Notes under the pieces: model-generated | Seen by the model: only the letters and a program-made list of their open reading frames with translations | The model's database searches: none | What the model was told of the DNA's origin: nothing | From: Selaginella moellendorffii | Taxonomy: Eukaryota; Streptophyta; Lycopodiopsida; Selaginellales; Selaginellaceae | DNA: 64,000 nt | Assembly (NCBI RefSeq): GCF_000143415.4 | Contig: NW_003314312.1 | Span: forward strand, 131,159 to 195,158 | Direction of reading: 5' to 3' | Shown here: positions 11,711 to 24,551 of the stretch, piece after piece | How positions within the stretch are numbered: position 1 is the first letter of the stretch | Layout: the number at the start of each line of letters is the position of its first letter | Made by a program: the position numbers and the translations under genes

Positions 11711-12523
11711 GGGACCCTCTAAATCCCAAGTCTTGAGTGCAATACTTGCTTCGGGACGCCGGGCCGAAACACCGTAGCCTAGTGGCTCGGTATGGGTACC
11801 TCTACCCCCCCACTTCCATCCCGAAGGAAGGCCCAAGCCCCTAGGAAGGGCGAGGACCAATGAGCCGCATGGTACTCAAGTGGGGCACCACTCCACATGA
11901 GCCGGGAGCACTGCAATCGGTTTCCCTTTCGGGAGTGGGAGCTACTCTTGAGCACTTCCTTGGATGGCCCCTCCAGCACCAACCAAGTCCATACTCATTC
12001 CCACCCAGGGCCCTTGGGTCCCAATCTCAACCTCAAGTCGGTTTGGAAGCCCCATTGGAGAGTCCCTTCAAAACTGGTTCCTGGACCTCACTATCCTTAC
12101 TATACTTTTGGAACCCCTTGCAACCCCCCCCCCCCGGGAGACACACGCTTTGGGCTTTCACCCCTTGACCCATATTAGTATTTGGACTTAGTCTCTGGCT
12201 CGATCTCAGACTCGATTTTGGATCCGACTTCGGATTCGGTCTTGGACTCGATTTCGGAGCCGATCTCAGACCCGATCTCGGACCCGACCTCGGACTCGGT
12301 CTCAGACCCAATTTCGGATCTCGGACTCCGTCTTGAACTCGGTCTCGAACTCGGTCCCCGAGTTGGCCTCGGACTCGATTTCGGACTCTATCTCAAACTC
12401 GGTCTCCGAATCGGTCTTGGACTCGATCTTCGACTTGGTCCCATCCGATGAACTCTTTGTCATTTTGGTCATGCTTTCGGGGTTCCTTTAGCTTACGACA
12501 CCTCGGCAAGTTGGTTCCTTACA
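11711..12523 (-). mobile_element. LTR fragment related to the LARD-like family
   Basis: Similar to the inner and outer parts of the long LTR at 16934-18739: the block with TTACTATACTTTTGGA, the phrase GGGCTTTCACCC, then imprecise repeats built from CTCGGACTCGATTTCGGA-like units (12180-12450). It ends with CCTTACA at about 12523, where gypsy A gag resumes. It is more GC-rich and more diverged than the other LTRs, so it is a different subfamily. Its left end is lost in the gap, so a target duplication cannot be checked. Confidence 0.65.
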
Positions 12524-12883
12524 GATGCTAAGGTCTCCATCCAATAAATGGAGGTTGCCACTCTAAAAAACACAAATAATATTAATAAGTGTGACTAACT
12601 TCATCACATGCCTAACAACAGATATCATGGCCACGACCATGTCCTCACCTTTGTCCTTGAGTTTGGGCAGCAGTAGTATCAACCTCCATTAGAACAAGAT
12701 TATTTCCCACAAGAAGTGGGGTTGAAGGACGGGCAGCGAGAAGTAGAAGAGGCAACATTTCATAATGTTATTCCAAGCTAACAGCATTGTCAAGGGTGGC
12801 TGAAGTAAGTGCATGCATAAATCCTACAAAATCTTAATAAAGTACTAGCCATAACATTCCCAACTTGATCCATTCCGACATAT
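12524..12883 (-). pseudogene. Gypsy A gag, C-terminal part
   Basis: Minus-strand match to 50035-50420 of the sister element, covering the end of gag and the zinc-knuckle region. It stops at CATAT (12879-12883), where the large non-coding element is inserted, and continues at 25944 after a second CATAT. Frames are broken. Confidence 0.88.
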
Positions 12884-14429
12884 TATGAGACACATATCCC
12901 TAACCCCAAAGTGGAGTCAAAAGGGTGCCATGTGGTAGTGGCTGAGGTGGAAGTCAAACAAATGTAACACATTTGGAATAAAATACTCCAACTTGAAAAA
13001 GTCAAGAGCAGGAGTGAAACCTCAATGAGGTGCTCGAGGACCGAGCTTGAAGTGAGAAACAAGGGAGTCTCTAGAAAAGGGGACACAAGAAAAAAGGACA
13101 CAAGAGGACCAAAACATGACACGTCGAAGAGTCTGAGATGGACCTGAGATGGAGTCCGAGATGAACCCGAGATGGAGCCTAGATGAAGTCCGAGATGGAA
13201 TCCAAAATGGAATCCGAGATGGACTCGAGATGGACCTGAGATGGAGTCTAAGATGGACTTGAGGTGGAGTCCGAGATGGACCTGAGATGGACCCGAGATG
13301 GAGTTTGAGATGGACCCAAGATGGAGTCCAAGATGGAACCAAGACCGAGACCAAGACTGAGTTCGAGTCTAAAACCGAGACTAAGACCAAGTCCGATTCC
13401 GAATACTAATACAAGTTGTTGGGTGAAAGCCTAAAGTGATTGTCCCCTAGGCGGCGGCAGCGGGCTGCAGGCAGTTTTAAAAATATAGTAGGGAGAGTGT
13501 AAGGGTTGGACCCCAATGGAGCCAATTTGGCCAGGAAAGGCCAGTGTGGCCTAAGAAGGTTGTACTTAGGTGTTGGGTGATAAGATAACCACTGGGAAGT
13601 CCAAGGCTAGAGCGAATGTGGACTGACAAGTGAGGTAGCTTGGTGAAGTGTTCAAGAGTCGGCTTTAGTTCCCCCTAGAGATCGAATGGTCAATGCTCCC
13701 AGTCCAAGCATGGGTGGCACTACCTACTTAGATACCTGGCATGGCTCAACAGAACCTCACTCTAAGCCCATGGCTAAAGCACCCAAAGGCAAAAGGCGGG
13801 GAGAGTACCCATAAGGCTCACATAAGGCCACGGTGTTTCGAAATGTTGTCCCAAAGTCCTGGATGGTGGAAAGAAAAAGGAGCAATCTTCTAGTGTAGTG
13901 ATCAAGGATGTAGTCACATGATAAGGAAATCCCAGGGAACAAGAGGACTTAGTGGTCAGGCCTATAGGCCTTGATCCAGTGGTAGTGTTGGTGAACATGG
14001 CCATGGATAAAAAGGGACTTGGTGGGGACCGAAAAAGAATATTGTAGAAGGCTATTTCCCATGTTTATAGGCATCCTAAGGATGCTAAGGAGTGGATATG
14101 GGATGACCACTCATAGACAGATGACCCAGTCTTTGAGAGATAGGATTGTGATGTAGGTGGTGTTGGATCACCGGTGTGACAAAGGTGAATAAACATGGCC
14201 TTAGTGTAACAAGCTAATATATCGGTGATACCTTTGGGTGTCAGTCATGGGACGAGACACATGGAGCACTTGGACGAAGTGTAAAGGTTGAGTGGCATAG
14301 ATGCCATTCTCAAAGCTAGCAAACCCCAAGTCTTGAATTGGACTTATGGAGGTTGTGAATGAAACTCCTCCAAGTGGTTAATGGTGTGGTTAAGTGATTA
14401 AAGTAGAATGGAAAAATTGATCACCTACA
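12884..14429 (+). repeat. 5' LTR of LARD-like element 1
   Basis: About 1.55 kb, from TATGAGACAC (decayed TGTGAGACAC) to CACCTACA. It contains imperfect repeats of the type GAGATGGAGTCC at about 13130-13330. These are the decayed counterpart of the hexanucleotide array at 18081-18188, on the other strand. Confidence 0.85.
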
Positions 14430-14432
14430 ATT

Positions 14433-14444
14433 TGGTATTAGAAC
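14433..14444 (+). other. Primer-binding site of element 1
   Basis: TGGTATTAGAAC, three bases after the LTR end, against the usual plant initiator tRNA-Met complement TGGTATCAGAGC. Two transitions explain the difference. Confidence 0.8.
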
Positions 14445-16933
14445 TGTTCCTTAGTTTGACTTTTATTGGTGCTCAAATATATCACTACTAATGTTGGCAT
14501 CAGAAAGTCCTAGAAATGGGCCTATCCTTGAAGAGTAGTAGGTTGGGAAGACACTGTAGTTCATGTGTGAACTTATAGGCAAGGTGGTGGATAGAAAAGG
14601 GTTAATAATAAAATGACTTTGGGATCTTAGGAACAATATAAAGTTTTCCTTCGAGAGTTAAAAATGTGATCCAAATGAGCGTTTGACTAAGAAAACTAGC
14701 TAATGTAGTTGTAGTAAACAACTATAATTGGGATCACAGGAAAGATAAAGACTCCAAAACAATAAAGGAGTCACAAGATTATCTTTATATAATTGAGGAT
14801 GGTGCTTATGAATTTGAGACCGGAATTAATGACTGTGACAAGTTAAATACAGATAAGGACACAAATCCTTGAAATGGTAGCTGGGGTTACTGTTTATAAA
14901 TGCTGGAAGAAACCCAAGGAGTTGGGGGTGTACTTAGAGGATGAATTAGTATTCTCATTATAGGGACAAATAGTCCTAAGGGGTAAAGGTAGCCCACAGG
15001 GAACAAAAAATAATCAAATGTTGAAATAACACTTGCAAAGATGGTTCTTATGAGTAAGACATGAATACAAGAAGTTGTATTCTAGCGAGCTGGCATCTCA
15101 AACGTAGGACTTTATGGGTCATTTGATTAGCAAAGTCCAAAGATGCTAGATGACTCAAGTGGAGTCAAGGAATGGTCCTAAGAGATTAATAAAAACATTT
15201 GGACTGAGGTATGTTGTGCCTCACGATGGATGGGGAGGATTATAAAATTCAAATATGAGAACAGTGGGTATCTCATTGATAGCAAAATATACTATACTAA
15301 AGTTGTGGAAAAGGTGTTCTCAGAAAAAAGCAACTTTGACACAAAGTTGTATGTAAACATTATAGTGTAGTGCTAATGAATAGTTAACATGAGAAACAAC
15401 TGTATTAGTCTTGGCAAAGACCTAAACACAAGTAAAAAGTGTTATAAAGATAGGCTTGTGGAGCCGATGGTATGAAGACACCGAATGTGCCAAGGTGTGA
15501 TGCCTTGAGGTCAAGTTGGCAAGTTCATGAGAACCCCTTCCCAAAGGAATCCTAATGGAAATGGAAATAGCATAGCCTAAGTTGGAAGGCATGCAGTTAG
15601 AGTGTGGTGATCCAAATAATAATGGAGGTGTGGAAGCACCAACAATGAGTTGTAAGATTTGACAATTATAAAGCAACTAAACAAAAGGTGCAAAGTAATT
15701 GATTGAATTGGTAAAAGATAATTACCTAGGACTTCTTATTGGGATAAAGAAGTTAGAGATACCCTTATGAGGGATAAATTGTTTATGTTGCAATATAATA
15801 AATCAATATTGTGAAAGGAATATTTATTGTCAAAGAAGTCCATCATTAGGACACTCAAACACTCTAAAACACCAAGAAATAGTGTTTGGTATCATGAGGA
15901 TATTAGATAAGGCCCAAGGGACAAAGTCCCTAGCAAATGATGGATAAAAAGTGTTATCCAGCTTCCAAAGTTGTAGAGACGGGAGAAATTTATTTATTCA
16001 AATTGGACAAAGCCAAAAAAGGATTTTGGCAAGGCTAGTGATAGGCATATAAAGGCCCATAAGTAATAATGTTAATCTTGGTGTGTGGGATTACAAGGTG
16101 AATGTACCCGGATTGAAGAACCACTCCCTAGGCTATCATGTAGGTTCATCCCTAAGAATGCTTGCTAAAGCATGATAGAAAGTGCAAAGCTATCTTCTTA
16201 ATTTAAAGGAGAATAACTGAAGAAAATGTGTAAAGCCAAAAGCAAATAGTAAGGGGGTAGAACCAAACTATAGGAATCAAAAGGCATAACCAAGGGTGGT
16301 TATGCAAGTTGGGAGTGGAGAATTAAATGGGTGCTCGAGCATATTGTTACTAACAACTACGATACCATGGAGTTTAAAACATAGAATTATTCATATTAGA
16401 CCATATATCAATTAAAAAACTTGTGAAAGGAAAGGCCTTAGCAAATAAGTGACAAAGTTCCTTCAAGGTTCCTAAAGATAATTCTAGATAACTTAGTATC
16501 TAGAAAGCCAAAGTGTAAATGGTTCATAGAATATGTGAAATCAAAGTGGCACAGCAAAAGTGTGGTTTTGAAGCTTGCTATAAAGCAAAGCTATCAAGAT
16601 TGGGGAAGTAGTTCCTAAGTGTTCAAAAAGATAGTTTTGAATGAAAGTTGATAGTCAAGGACTTTCACACTTGCATATGAACCATGTTATGGTGGTCGGA
16701 TGACTTGCTAAGCAAGATTGGCAAGTCAGGGGAACAAATACCTTAATTGATAGTGCTAACCTCAGAGGGGGTGGCCCATGGGGCCAAGTATGGAGGAGTC
16801 TATGCATGATTACAAACTTGTCAAGTGAGAGGATTTGACTGTGTGAAGGAACTAGGTTCCTAAGCTGTGATCTATAACACACTTTAAGTATAAGTTGGTG
16901 CACCGGCATAGGGAGTCACGCTAGGCATTTTGG
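14445..16933 (+). mobile_element. Internal region of LARD-like element 1, left part
   Basis: Colinear with the reverse complement of 20290-22770 in element 2. No protein family is visible in any frame. Open frames are short and not shared between the two copies. It stops at 16933, where element 2 is inserted. Confidence 0.8.
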
Positions 16934-17076
16934 TGTAAGCGACTAAATTTTTCCATTCTACTTTAGTCACTTAACCACACCTCCGACCACTTAGAGGAGT
17001 CTCACTCACAACCTCCATAAGTCCTATTTTGGACTTGGGCTTGTTAGCCTCGAGAATGGCATCCCTGCCACTCAAC

Positions 17077-17209
17077 TGTAAGCTCCTAAGTTTGGACTTC
17101 CCGGGAGGTCACCCAGCCCAGTACTATTCAAACCAAAGGACGCTTAACCCTAAATATCCCAAGACCCTTAACCGATTGAAAAAGGGAAGTCCAAACTTAG
17201 GAGCTTACA
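17077..17209 (-). mobile_element. 5S-rRNA-bearing element no. 2, foldback form
   Basis: A 133-bp insert with perfect 5-bp duplications, TCAAC at 17072-17076 and 17210-17214. The partner LTR at about 22924 has the single-copy empty site. Its ends are near-perfect inverted repeats of about 26 bp, TGTAAGCTCC...GGAGCTTACA. On the minus strand, 17092-17155 matches the 5S rRNA 3' half: GTTAAGCGTCCTTTG (box A region), GGCTGGGTGACC (intermediate element) and TCCCGGGAAGTCC (box C). It inserted after element 2 landed, making it the youngest event in the nest. Confidence 0.85.
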
Positions 17210-18080
17210 TCAACCTTTGCACTTGGTCCAAGTGCTCCATGTGTCCGATCCCAAGACTGACACCCAAAGGTACCACTGACATATTGGCTCGTTACGCTAA
17301 GGCTATGCCCATTCACCTTTGCCGCACTAGTGGTCCAATACCACTTGCATCACAATCCCGTCTCTCCAAGACTGGGCTGTCCGTCCACGAGTGGTCATCC
17401 CAGATCCACTCCTTAGCATCCTTAGGATGCCCACAGACATGGGGAATAGCCTTCCCCAACATCCCTTTGTCAGTTCTTGCCAAGTCCCTTTTCTGTCCAT
17501 GGCCATATTCACCAACACTGCCACTAGATCAAGGCTCGCAGGCCCAGCCACTAAGTCCCATTGTCCTCTGGGACTTCCTCACCATGTGACTGTATTTGTA
17601 GTCACTACACTAGAGGACTGCTCCTCCTCCTTTCCCCGATTTGGGACTTCGGGACAACATTTCGAAACACTATGGCCCTACGCGAGCCCCGTGGGTACTC
17701 TCCCCACCTTCCACCTTTAGGTGCTTTAGCCATGGGCTTAGAGTGAGGTTTCGTTGAGCCACACCAGGTATCCAAGTAGGTAGTGCCACCCACACTTGGA
17801 CTGGGAGTATCGGCCAATTGATCTCCCAGGGGAACTAGAGCCAGCTCTTGAACACTTCACCAAGCTACCCTGCTTGTCGGTCCGTATTCACTCTAGTATT
17901 GGACTTCCCAGTGGTCAGTTCATCACCCAACACTGGGTTTGGCTTTCCTAGGCCAAACTGGCCTTTCCTGGCCAAACTGGCTCCACTGTAGTCCTCCCCC
18001 CTTACTATACTTTTGGAGCTCACCAAACCCCCCAGGGTCTGGGAGACAAATGCTTTGGGCTTTCACCCTCTCAGACTCGA

Positions 18081-18188
18081 ACTCGGACTCGGACTCGGAC
18101 TCGGACTCGGACTCGGACTCGGACTCGGACTCGGACTCGGACTCGGACTCGGACTCGGACTCGGACTCGGACTCGGACTCGGACTCGG
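18081..18188. repeat. (ACTCGG)18 hexanucleotide array
   Basis: Eighteen uninterrupted copies of ACTCGG, followed by variant units GCTCGG and TCTCGG, and after 18230 by longer imprecise units with CTCCATCTCGG. It lies inside the LTR. Open frames here give simple Ser-Asp, Glu-Ser or Leu-Gly runs that are artefacts of the array. Confidence 0.95.
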
Positions 18189-18739
18189 GCTCGGGCTCGG
18201 TCTCGGTCTCGGTCTCGGTCTCGACCTCGGACTCCATCTTGGGTCCTTCTCAGACTCCATCTCGGATTCCATCTCGGGTCCATCTTGGACTCCATCTTGG
18301 ACTCCGTCTCAGTCCATCTCGGACTCCATCTCGGACTCTATCTCGGGTCCATCTCGGACTCCATCTTGGACTCCATCTCAGATCCATCTCGGACTCCATC
18401 TCAGACTCCATCTCAGTCCATCTCGGACTCCATCTCGAACTCCATTTCGGTCCATCTCGGACTCCATCTCGGACTCCATTTCGGTCTATCTCGGACTCCA
18501 TCTCAAACTCTTCCATGTGTCATATGTTGGTCCTTTTGGGTCCCTTTTTAGAGCCTCGCTTATTGCTCGCTTCATGCTCATTCCTCAAGCACTTTGTTCG
18601 GAGTTCCACTCCCACTCTCGACCTTTCAAGGCAGAGCTTTTAGTCCAAACGTGTTACGCTCGTTTGGCTTTCGCTTCGGCCACTACCGCATGGAGCCCTT
18701 CCGGCTCCACTTTGGGGCCTAGGGATTTTGTGTCTCACA

Positions 18740-21700
18740 ACTCCACCACCCATAGACGAAATTCAATGTCCTCATCGAATAATAAACCCTTTTATAAAGT
18801 AACACCTGCATGTATTACCATTTCCATCCTTGGCACCCAACCAATATTTGTTTATGGTTTGACACCAAAGGCTCACCAGGCCTTGTTTATCCTTTAAGGA
18901 GCATAGTCTCTTCAACATAGAGACTCACTCGACCATCTGGGGTGGTTTGCTCCCCTTTTATTGGTTCAATTCTCACTAAACTTGTTAGAGACACCCTCTC
19001 TAACTCAATTCCACTACTCATTCTTGAGTTGTCTCAGATTCCATCGACATAACTTTTGCACTTTGGAACTTTTAATTTTGACTTCTCAGGGTCAATTTCT
19101 TAAGTGTCTCCGACACCTTACGTTGCACATGGGACAACTCCACTTCCCCATCCTAGGAAGTTCTTTACTTGAGGGCACCATCATCCTCTCTTTGATATCA
19201 TGCCATCTTTGGCACCAAGTTCCAGTTATTATAATTTGTGCTAGGGCGGCCCACAGCCCTATTATTTGGTTACCTTACCGCTCCCCCCTTTGGAGCATCC
19301 ACCTTCGCCAAATCGGAGCAGTTGGAAATCCATCCTTGGGGAAACATTGCCTTTCCCACAATCCGTTAGCACCCAATACATTAGTGTTCTTGCCTAACTT
19401 TGCCATTTGGATTCTTTCCTATGATTCCCATGGCTCTTTTCTTAACTATTAGTCTTTTGCTCTTATCCTTGATTGTTGCACTCAGCAACATAGGATCGCT
19501 ACCTTTATTTTTGAGGTTTCCTTTTGGTTCCATAGCAACACTTTGCTTTGCCAAGTCCAGAGGGTGTTCACCCCTAGTACGTCTCTTTAATATTTTCTGC
19601 TATGGGCTCTATCCACAGCCCAACTTTTGAGACCCTCCCTTGGATTTCTTATAAAGACTACTTTCCTTGGACTTACTATGCCATCACATTGACATAACTC
19701 ATTTCCTTTAGGTGTTCTTCCCACTTGGTCACCTTGACCAAGCCTCACTATCATCAATAGTTCAAATCAACACTTTTGAACTAAGAACTTTATCCTTTAA
19801 ACTCACAAAGACCTTGTCCTTGTTTTAGCCATAAGACCACCTAGTGATCTAACATTGGCACTTTAACAGGTTTGCCAATAGGTACTAGATCTTCCAGACC
19901 TTTAAGTTGTTGACCATGACCCCGGGGGCATCCCCCACACTTGGCAGTGCACCCAAGCCAGCCCTTCCGGCTAAGGGTCCATAGCAACTAAGACTAGGTG
20001 TCCCCATCTCATTCACCACGTCCTTGGTGCCACTCACACCAAAGTGTTCAAGTTAGATATGCTGAGCCACACTAAGCAATCTAACCGTGCATCACGACTC
20101 CGAGGTATCCCTCGCTTGGTGGTGTGCCCAAACCAGTCTCCTCACTAAGAGTCCATGACCACCGAAAAATGAGTGTCCTCATATTCCAAACCATCACCAC
20201 GCCTTAGTGATTTAGAACTCGAACCCAAGCACTAAATGGTCAGGACTCAAACCCAACTTCCGTATATGCATTTACGGATACCACACAGGATGCCTAGTGT
20301 GACTCCCTATGCCGGTGCACCATCATGTATTTAAAGTGCGCTATAGATCACAGCTTAGGAACTTAATTCCTCCGCACTACCAAGTCTTCTCGCTTGACAA
20401 GTCTGTGATCATGCATGGACTCCTCTATGCTCGGCCCCATAGGCCACCCCTTTTGAAGTTAGCACCTTCAACTAGGGGATTTGTTCCCCCCGACTTGCCA
20501 ATCTCACTTAACAAGTCATTTGGCCACCGTAACATGGTTCATGCATAAACGTGAAAGTCCTTAACCATCGACTTTTGTTCAAAGCCCTCTCTTTGAACAC
20601 TCGGAAACTACTTCCCCAATCTTAATAGCCTCGCCTCATGGCAAGCTTCAAGACCACGCTTCTACTGCGCCACTCTGATTTCGCGCATTCTATGAACCAT
20701 TTACACTTGGCTGACTAGGTACTTATCTACCTTGGGGAACGTTCAAGGAACTCTGTTCCTTGGCTTGCTAAGGCCTCTCCTTTCGCAAACTTACCAATTA
20801 CCATATAGTCTAACATGGACAATCCCATGGTTTAGACTCTCCATGGCATCCCAGCCGCTAGTAACAACATACTTGAGCACCCACTTGATTCTCCACTCTC
20901 AACTTGCATAAGCACCATTGGTCATGCCTGTCAATTCCTATGGTTCAGTTCTATCCTTATACTATTTGCCTTTTGGCCTCATACATTTCCTTCGGTTATT
21001 CTCCTCCAGACTAGGAAGATAGCTTTGCACTTTCTACCATGCCTTGGCAAGTATTCATAGGGATGAATCTACCCGATAGCCTAGGGAGTGGTTCCTAAAT
21101 CCGGGTTTGCTCACCTTGTAATCCCACACACTAGGATCACCATTGCTACTTATAGGCCTTTATATGCCCATCACTAGCCTTGCCAAAATCCCTCTTTGAT
21201 TTTGTCCAATTTGGGTAGATGGACTTCTCCTGTCTCCACAACCTTGGACATTTGGATAACACCTCTTATCCTTTATTCGCTAGGGACTTTATCCCTTGGG
21301 CATTATCCATTGCCCTCATGACACCAAATACCCCCTTCTGGTGTTCTAGAGTGTTTGGGTGTCCCAATGATGGCCTCTTTGACAATGAGTATCCCCTTTT
21401 CAACATTGACTTGCTATGTCGCAACATAAGCAATTTATCCCTTATAAGGGTATATTGAACTTCCTTATCCCAATAAGAAGTCTTAGGTAGTTGCCTTCTA
21501 CCAGTTTATGAATTGTTTTGCACCTTTTGCTTAGTTGCCTCATAGTTGTCAAGTCCTACAACTCATTGCTGGTGCTTCCACACCTTCATCATTATCTGGG
21601 TCACCACACTCTAACCACATGCCTTTCAATTTAGGCTATGCTATTCTCATTTCCATTGGGATTCCTTTGGAAGGGGTTCTCATGAACCCATTAACTTGAC

Positions 21701-22786
21701 CTCAAGGCAGCACACCTTGGCACTTTCGGTGTCTCCACACCATTAGCTCCACGAGCCTACCTTTATGACACTTCTTACTTGTGTCCAGGTATTTTTACCA
21801 AGACCAATATGGTTGTCTCTTAGGCTAATTATCCATTAGCATTGCACCATAGAGTTCATGCACAACTTTGTGTCAAAGTTGTTTTCTTCCGGGAAACTCT
21901 TTCCCACGACTTTAGCATGGCACCTTTTGCCATCAATGAGATACATACTGCTCTCATGCTTGGATCTCAAGATCCTCCCCATCCTTCGTGGGGCACCACA
22001 CACCTCAGTCCAAATGCTTTCCTCAGGCCCTTAGGATTATTCTTTGACTCTATTGGAGTCATTCGATCTTTTGGACTTTGTTAATCCAACAACCTAGGAG
22101 GTCCTACTTTTGAGGTGCTAACTCACTGGAATACAACTCCTTGTATTCATGTCCTACTCACAAAGACCATCTTTTGCAAATGTTACTCCGACACTTGATT
22201 TGTTCTCTAGGGGCAACCTTTCGCCCCTTAGGACCACTTGTCCATGTGATGAGAATACCAACTCATCCTCTAAATACACCCCCAACTCTTTGGGTTGTTC
22301 CAGCATTTATTAGAGGTAGCTCCGGCTACTATTTCAAGGACTTGTGTCCTTTTCTGTATTTGACCTCCCACAGTTATTACTTCTGGTCTCAAATTCGTCA
22401 GCACCAACCTCAACTTCATGAGGGTAATTTTGTGACTCTTTTATTGTTTTGGAGTCTCTATCTTCCTTGTGATCCCAACTATAGTTGTTTATCACAACTA
22501 CATTAGCCAGTTTGCTGAGTCAAACGCTCATCTGGATCACATCCTCAACTCAATGAGGAAAACCTTGCACTGTTCCCAAGATCCCAAAGTCGTTTCATCA
22601 TTGGCCCTTTTCTATCAACCACCTTGCCTACAAGTTCACACGTGAACTATAGTGGAGAGCCATGTTTTCCCGACTTGCTACTCCTCAAGGACAAGCCCAC
22701 TCCTAGGACCTTTCGATGCCAACACTAGTGGTGATATACTTCAGCACCAATAAAAGTCGGACTAAGGAATAGCTCCGATACCAAAT
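18740..22786 (-). mobile_element. Internal region of LARD-like element 2
   Basis: About 4.05 kb between the LTRs, homologous to the internal parts of element 1 (14430-16933 and 23774-24551). No recognisable retroelement protein in any frame. The minus-strand start carries TGGTATCGGAGC, one base from the canonical initiator tRNA-Met site. Confidence 0.8.
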
Positions 22787-23773
22787 TGTAAGCAACTAAA
22801 TTTTTCCATTCTACTTTAATCACTTAACCACACCTTTGACCATTTAGAGGAGTCTCACTCACAACCTCCATAAGTCTTATTTTGGACTTGGGCTTGCTAG
22901 CCCCGAGAATGGCATCCCCGCCACTCAACCTTTGCACTTGGTCCAAGTGCTCCACGTGTCCGATCCCAAGACTGACACCCAAAGGTACCACTGATATATT
23001 GGCCCGTTACACTAAGGCTATGCCCATTCACCTTTGCCGCACTGGTGGTCCAATACCACTTGCATCACAATCCCGTCTCTCCAAGACTGGGCTGTCCGTC
23101 CACGAATGGTCATCCCAAATCCACTCCTTAGCATCCTTAGGATGCCCATAAACATAAGGAATAGCCTTCCCCAACATCCCTTTATCAGTTCCTGCCAAGT
23201 CCCTTTTCCGTCCATGGCCATGTTCACCAACACTGCCATTAGATCAAGGCCCGCAGGCCCGGCCATTAAATCCCATTGTCCTCTGGGACTTCCTCACCAT
23301 GTGACTGTATCTGTAGTCACTACACTAGAGGACTGCTCCTCCTCCTTTTCCCCATTTGGGACTTCGGGACAACATTTCGAAACACTGTGGCCCTACGCGA
23401 GCCCCGTGGGTACTCTCCCCACCTTCCGCCTTTAGGTGCTTTAGCCATGGGCTTAGAGCGAGGTTCCGTTGAGCCACACCAGGTATCCAAGTAGGTAGTG
23501 CCACCCACACTTGGACTGGGAGTATCGGCCAATCGATCTCCCAGGGGAACTAGAGCCGGCTCTTGAACACTTCACCAAGCTACCCTGCTTGTCGGTCCGT
23601 ATTCACTCTAGTATTGGACTTCCCAGTGGTCAGTTCATCACCCAACACTGGGTCTGGCCTTCCTGGGCCAAACTGGCCTTTCCTGGCCAAACTGGCTCCA
23701 CTGCAGTCCTCCCCCCTTACTATACTTTTGGAGCTCACCAAACTCCTCAGGATTTGGGAGACGAACGCTTTGG
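22787..23773 (-). repeat. 5' LTR of LARD-like element 2, truncated
   Basis: Matches 16934-18055 of the 3' LTR without the 5S-bearing insert. It ends abruptly at CTTTGG (23773), just before the hexanucleotide array would begin. The promoter side of the LTR is lost. Confidence 0.88.
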
Positions 23774-24551
23774 ACTTCGAAAATGGAGGTAGTGATCCTA
23801 TGTTGCTTGGTGCAATAGTCAACAGATAGGAGCAAAAAGCTAGTGGCTAAGAAAGAGTCATAGGAATCATGGGAAAGAATCCAAATGACAAAATTAGGCT
23901 AGAAACACTAATGTGTTGGATGTTAACAGATATTGAGAAAGGCAATGTGTTTCCAAAGATGGATTCCCAACTACTCTGATTTGGCAAAAGTGGAAGCTCC
24001 AAAGGAGGGAGCAGTAAAGTAGCCAAATGATGGGGCCATGGATAGCCCTAACACAAATTATAATAACTGGAACTTAGTGCCAAAGGTGGCAGAAAATAGA
24101 AAAGAGGATGATGGTGTCCTCAAATAAAGAACTTCCTAGGATAGGGAAGTGAAGTTTGCACAATATGTGCAATGCAAAGTGTTGGAGACATCTAGGGAAT
24201 TGACTTCAAGAAGTCAAATTTAAAAGTTTCAAACTGGAAAAAGTTATATCGATGGAAACTAAAACTTCTTGAGAATGAATAGTGGGATGAGATAGAGAGT
24301 GTCACTAACAGGTTTAATGAGAACTAAACTAATAAAAGGAAAGAACCACCACAAGTGGTCGAATGAATCTCTAAGTTGGAGAGACTATGCTCCCTAGAGG
24401 ATAGACAAAGCATGGTGAGCCTTCGGTGTCAAACCATTGACAAATATTGGCTAAGTGCCAAGGATGGAAAGGGTAATACATGCTAGTATTACTTTATAAA
24501 ATAGTTTATCGTTCGATGAGGACATCAAACTTCGTTTATGGGTGGTGGAGT
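23774..24551 (+). mobile_element. Internal region of LARD-like element 1, right part
   Basis: Colinear with the reverse complement of about 18740-19510 in element 2. It resumes element 1 after the nested element and ends in a purine-rich stretch next to the 3' LTR. The part matching about 19510-20290 is absent. Confidence 0.82.

Larger units (their letters stand above)
16934..18739 (-). repeat. 3' LTR of LARD-like element 2
   Basis: TGTAAGCG at the left edge and TCTCACA at 18733-18739, that is, TG...CA ends on the minus strand. It includes the 133-bp 5S-bearing insertion at 17077-17209 and the hexanucleotide array at 18081-18188. Purine-rich sequence on the minus strand (GGGTGGTGGAG) adjoins it at 18740-18755. 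Confidence 0.88.
16934..23773 (-). mobile_element. LARD-like LTR element 2 (nested in element 1)
   Basis: A second, younger member of the same family in the opposite orientation. The 3' LTR is at 16934-18739, the internal region at 18740-22786 (about 4 kb, no recognisable coding), and the 5' LTR at 22787-23773, cut short. The primer-binding site is on the minus strand at 22772-22783. The two LTRs are visibly much more alike than those of element 1, so it inserted later. The right LTR lacks its outer 800 bp, and about 800 bp of element 1 next to it are also missing, so one deletion probably spans this boundary. Confidence 0.88.

Noticed and set aside
11540..11860. Open frames running through the assembly gap
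   Set aside because: They exist only because the run of N contains no stop codon.
17092..17155. A genuine 5S rRNA gene
   Set aside because: Only the internal-promoter half matches, with gaps, and it lies within an element flanked by a target duplication. It is a retroelement-borne fragment.
18081..18188. CRISPR-like array
   Set aside because: The units are 6-bp perfect repeats without spacers in a plant LTR.
17923..18897. Open frames of Ser-Asp, Glu-Ser and Leu-Gly repeats around the hexanucleotide array
   Set aside because: All six frames stay open because the 6-bp unit has no stop; they are artefacts of an array inside an LTR.
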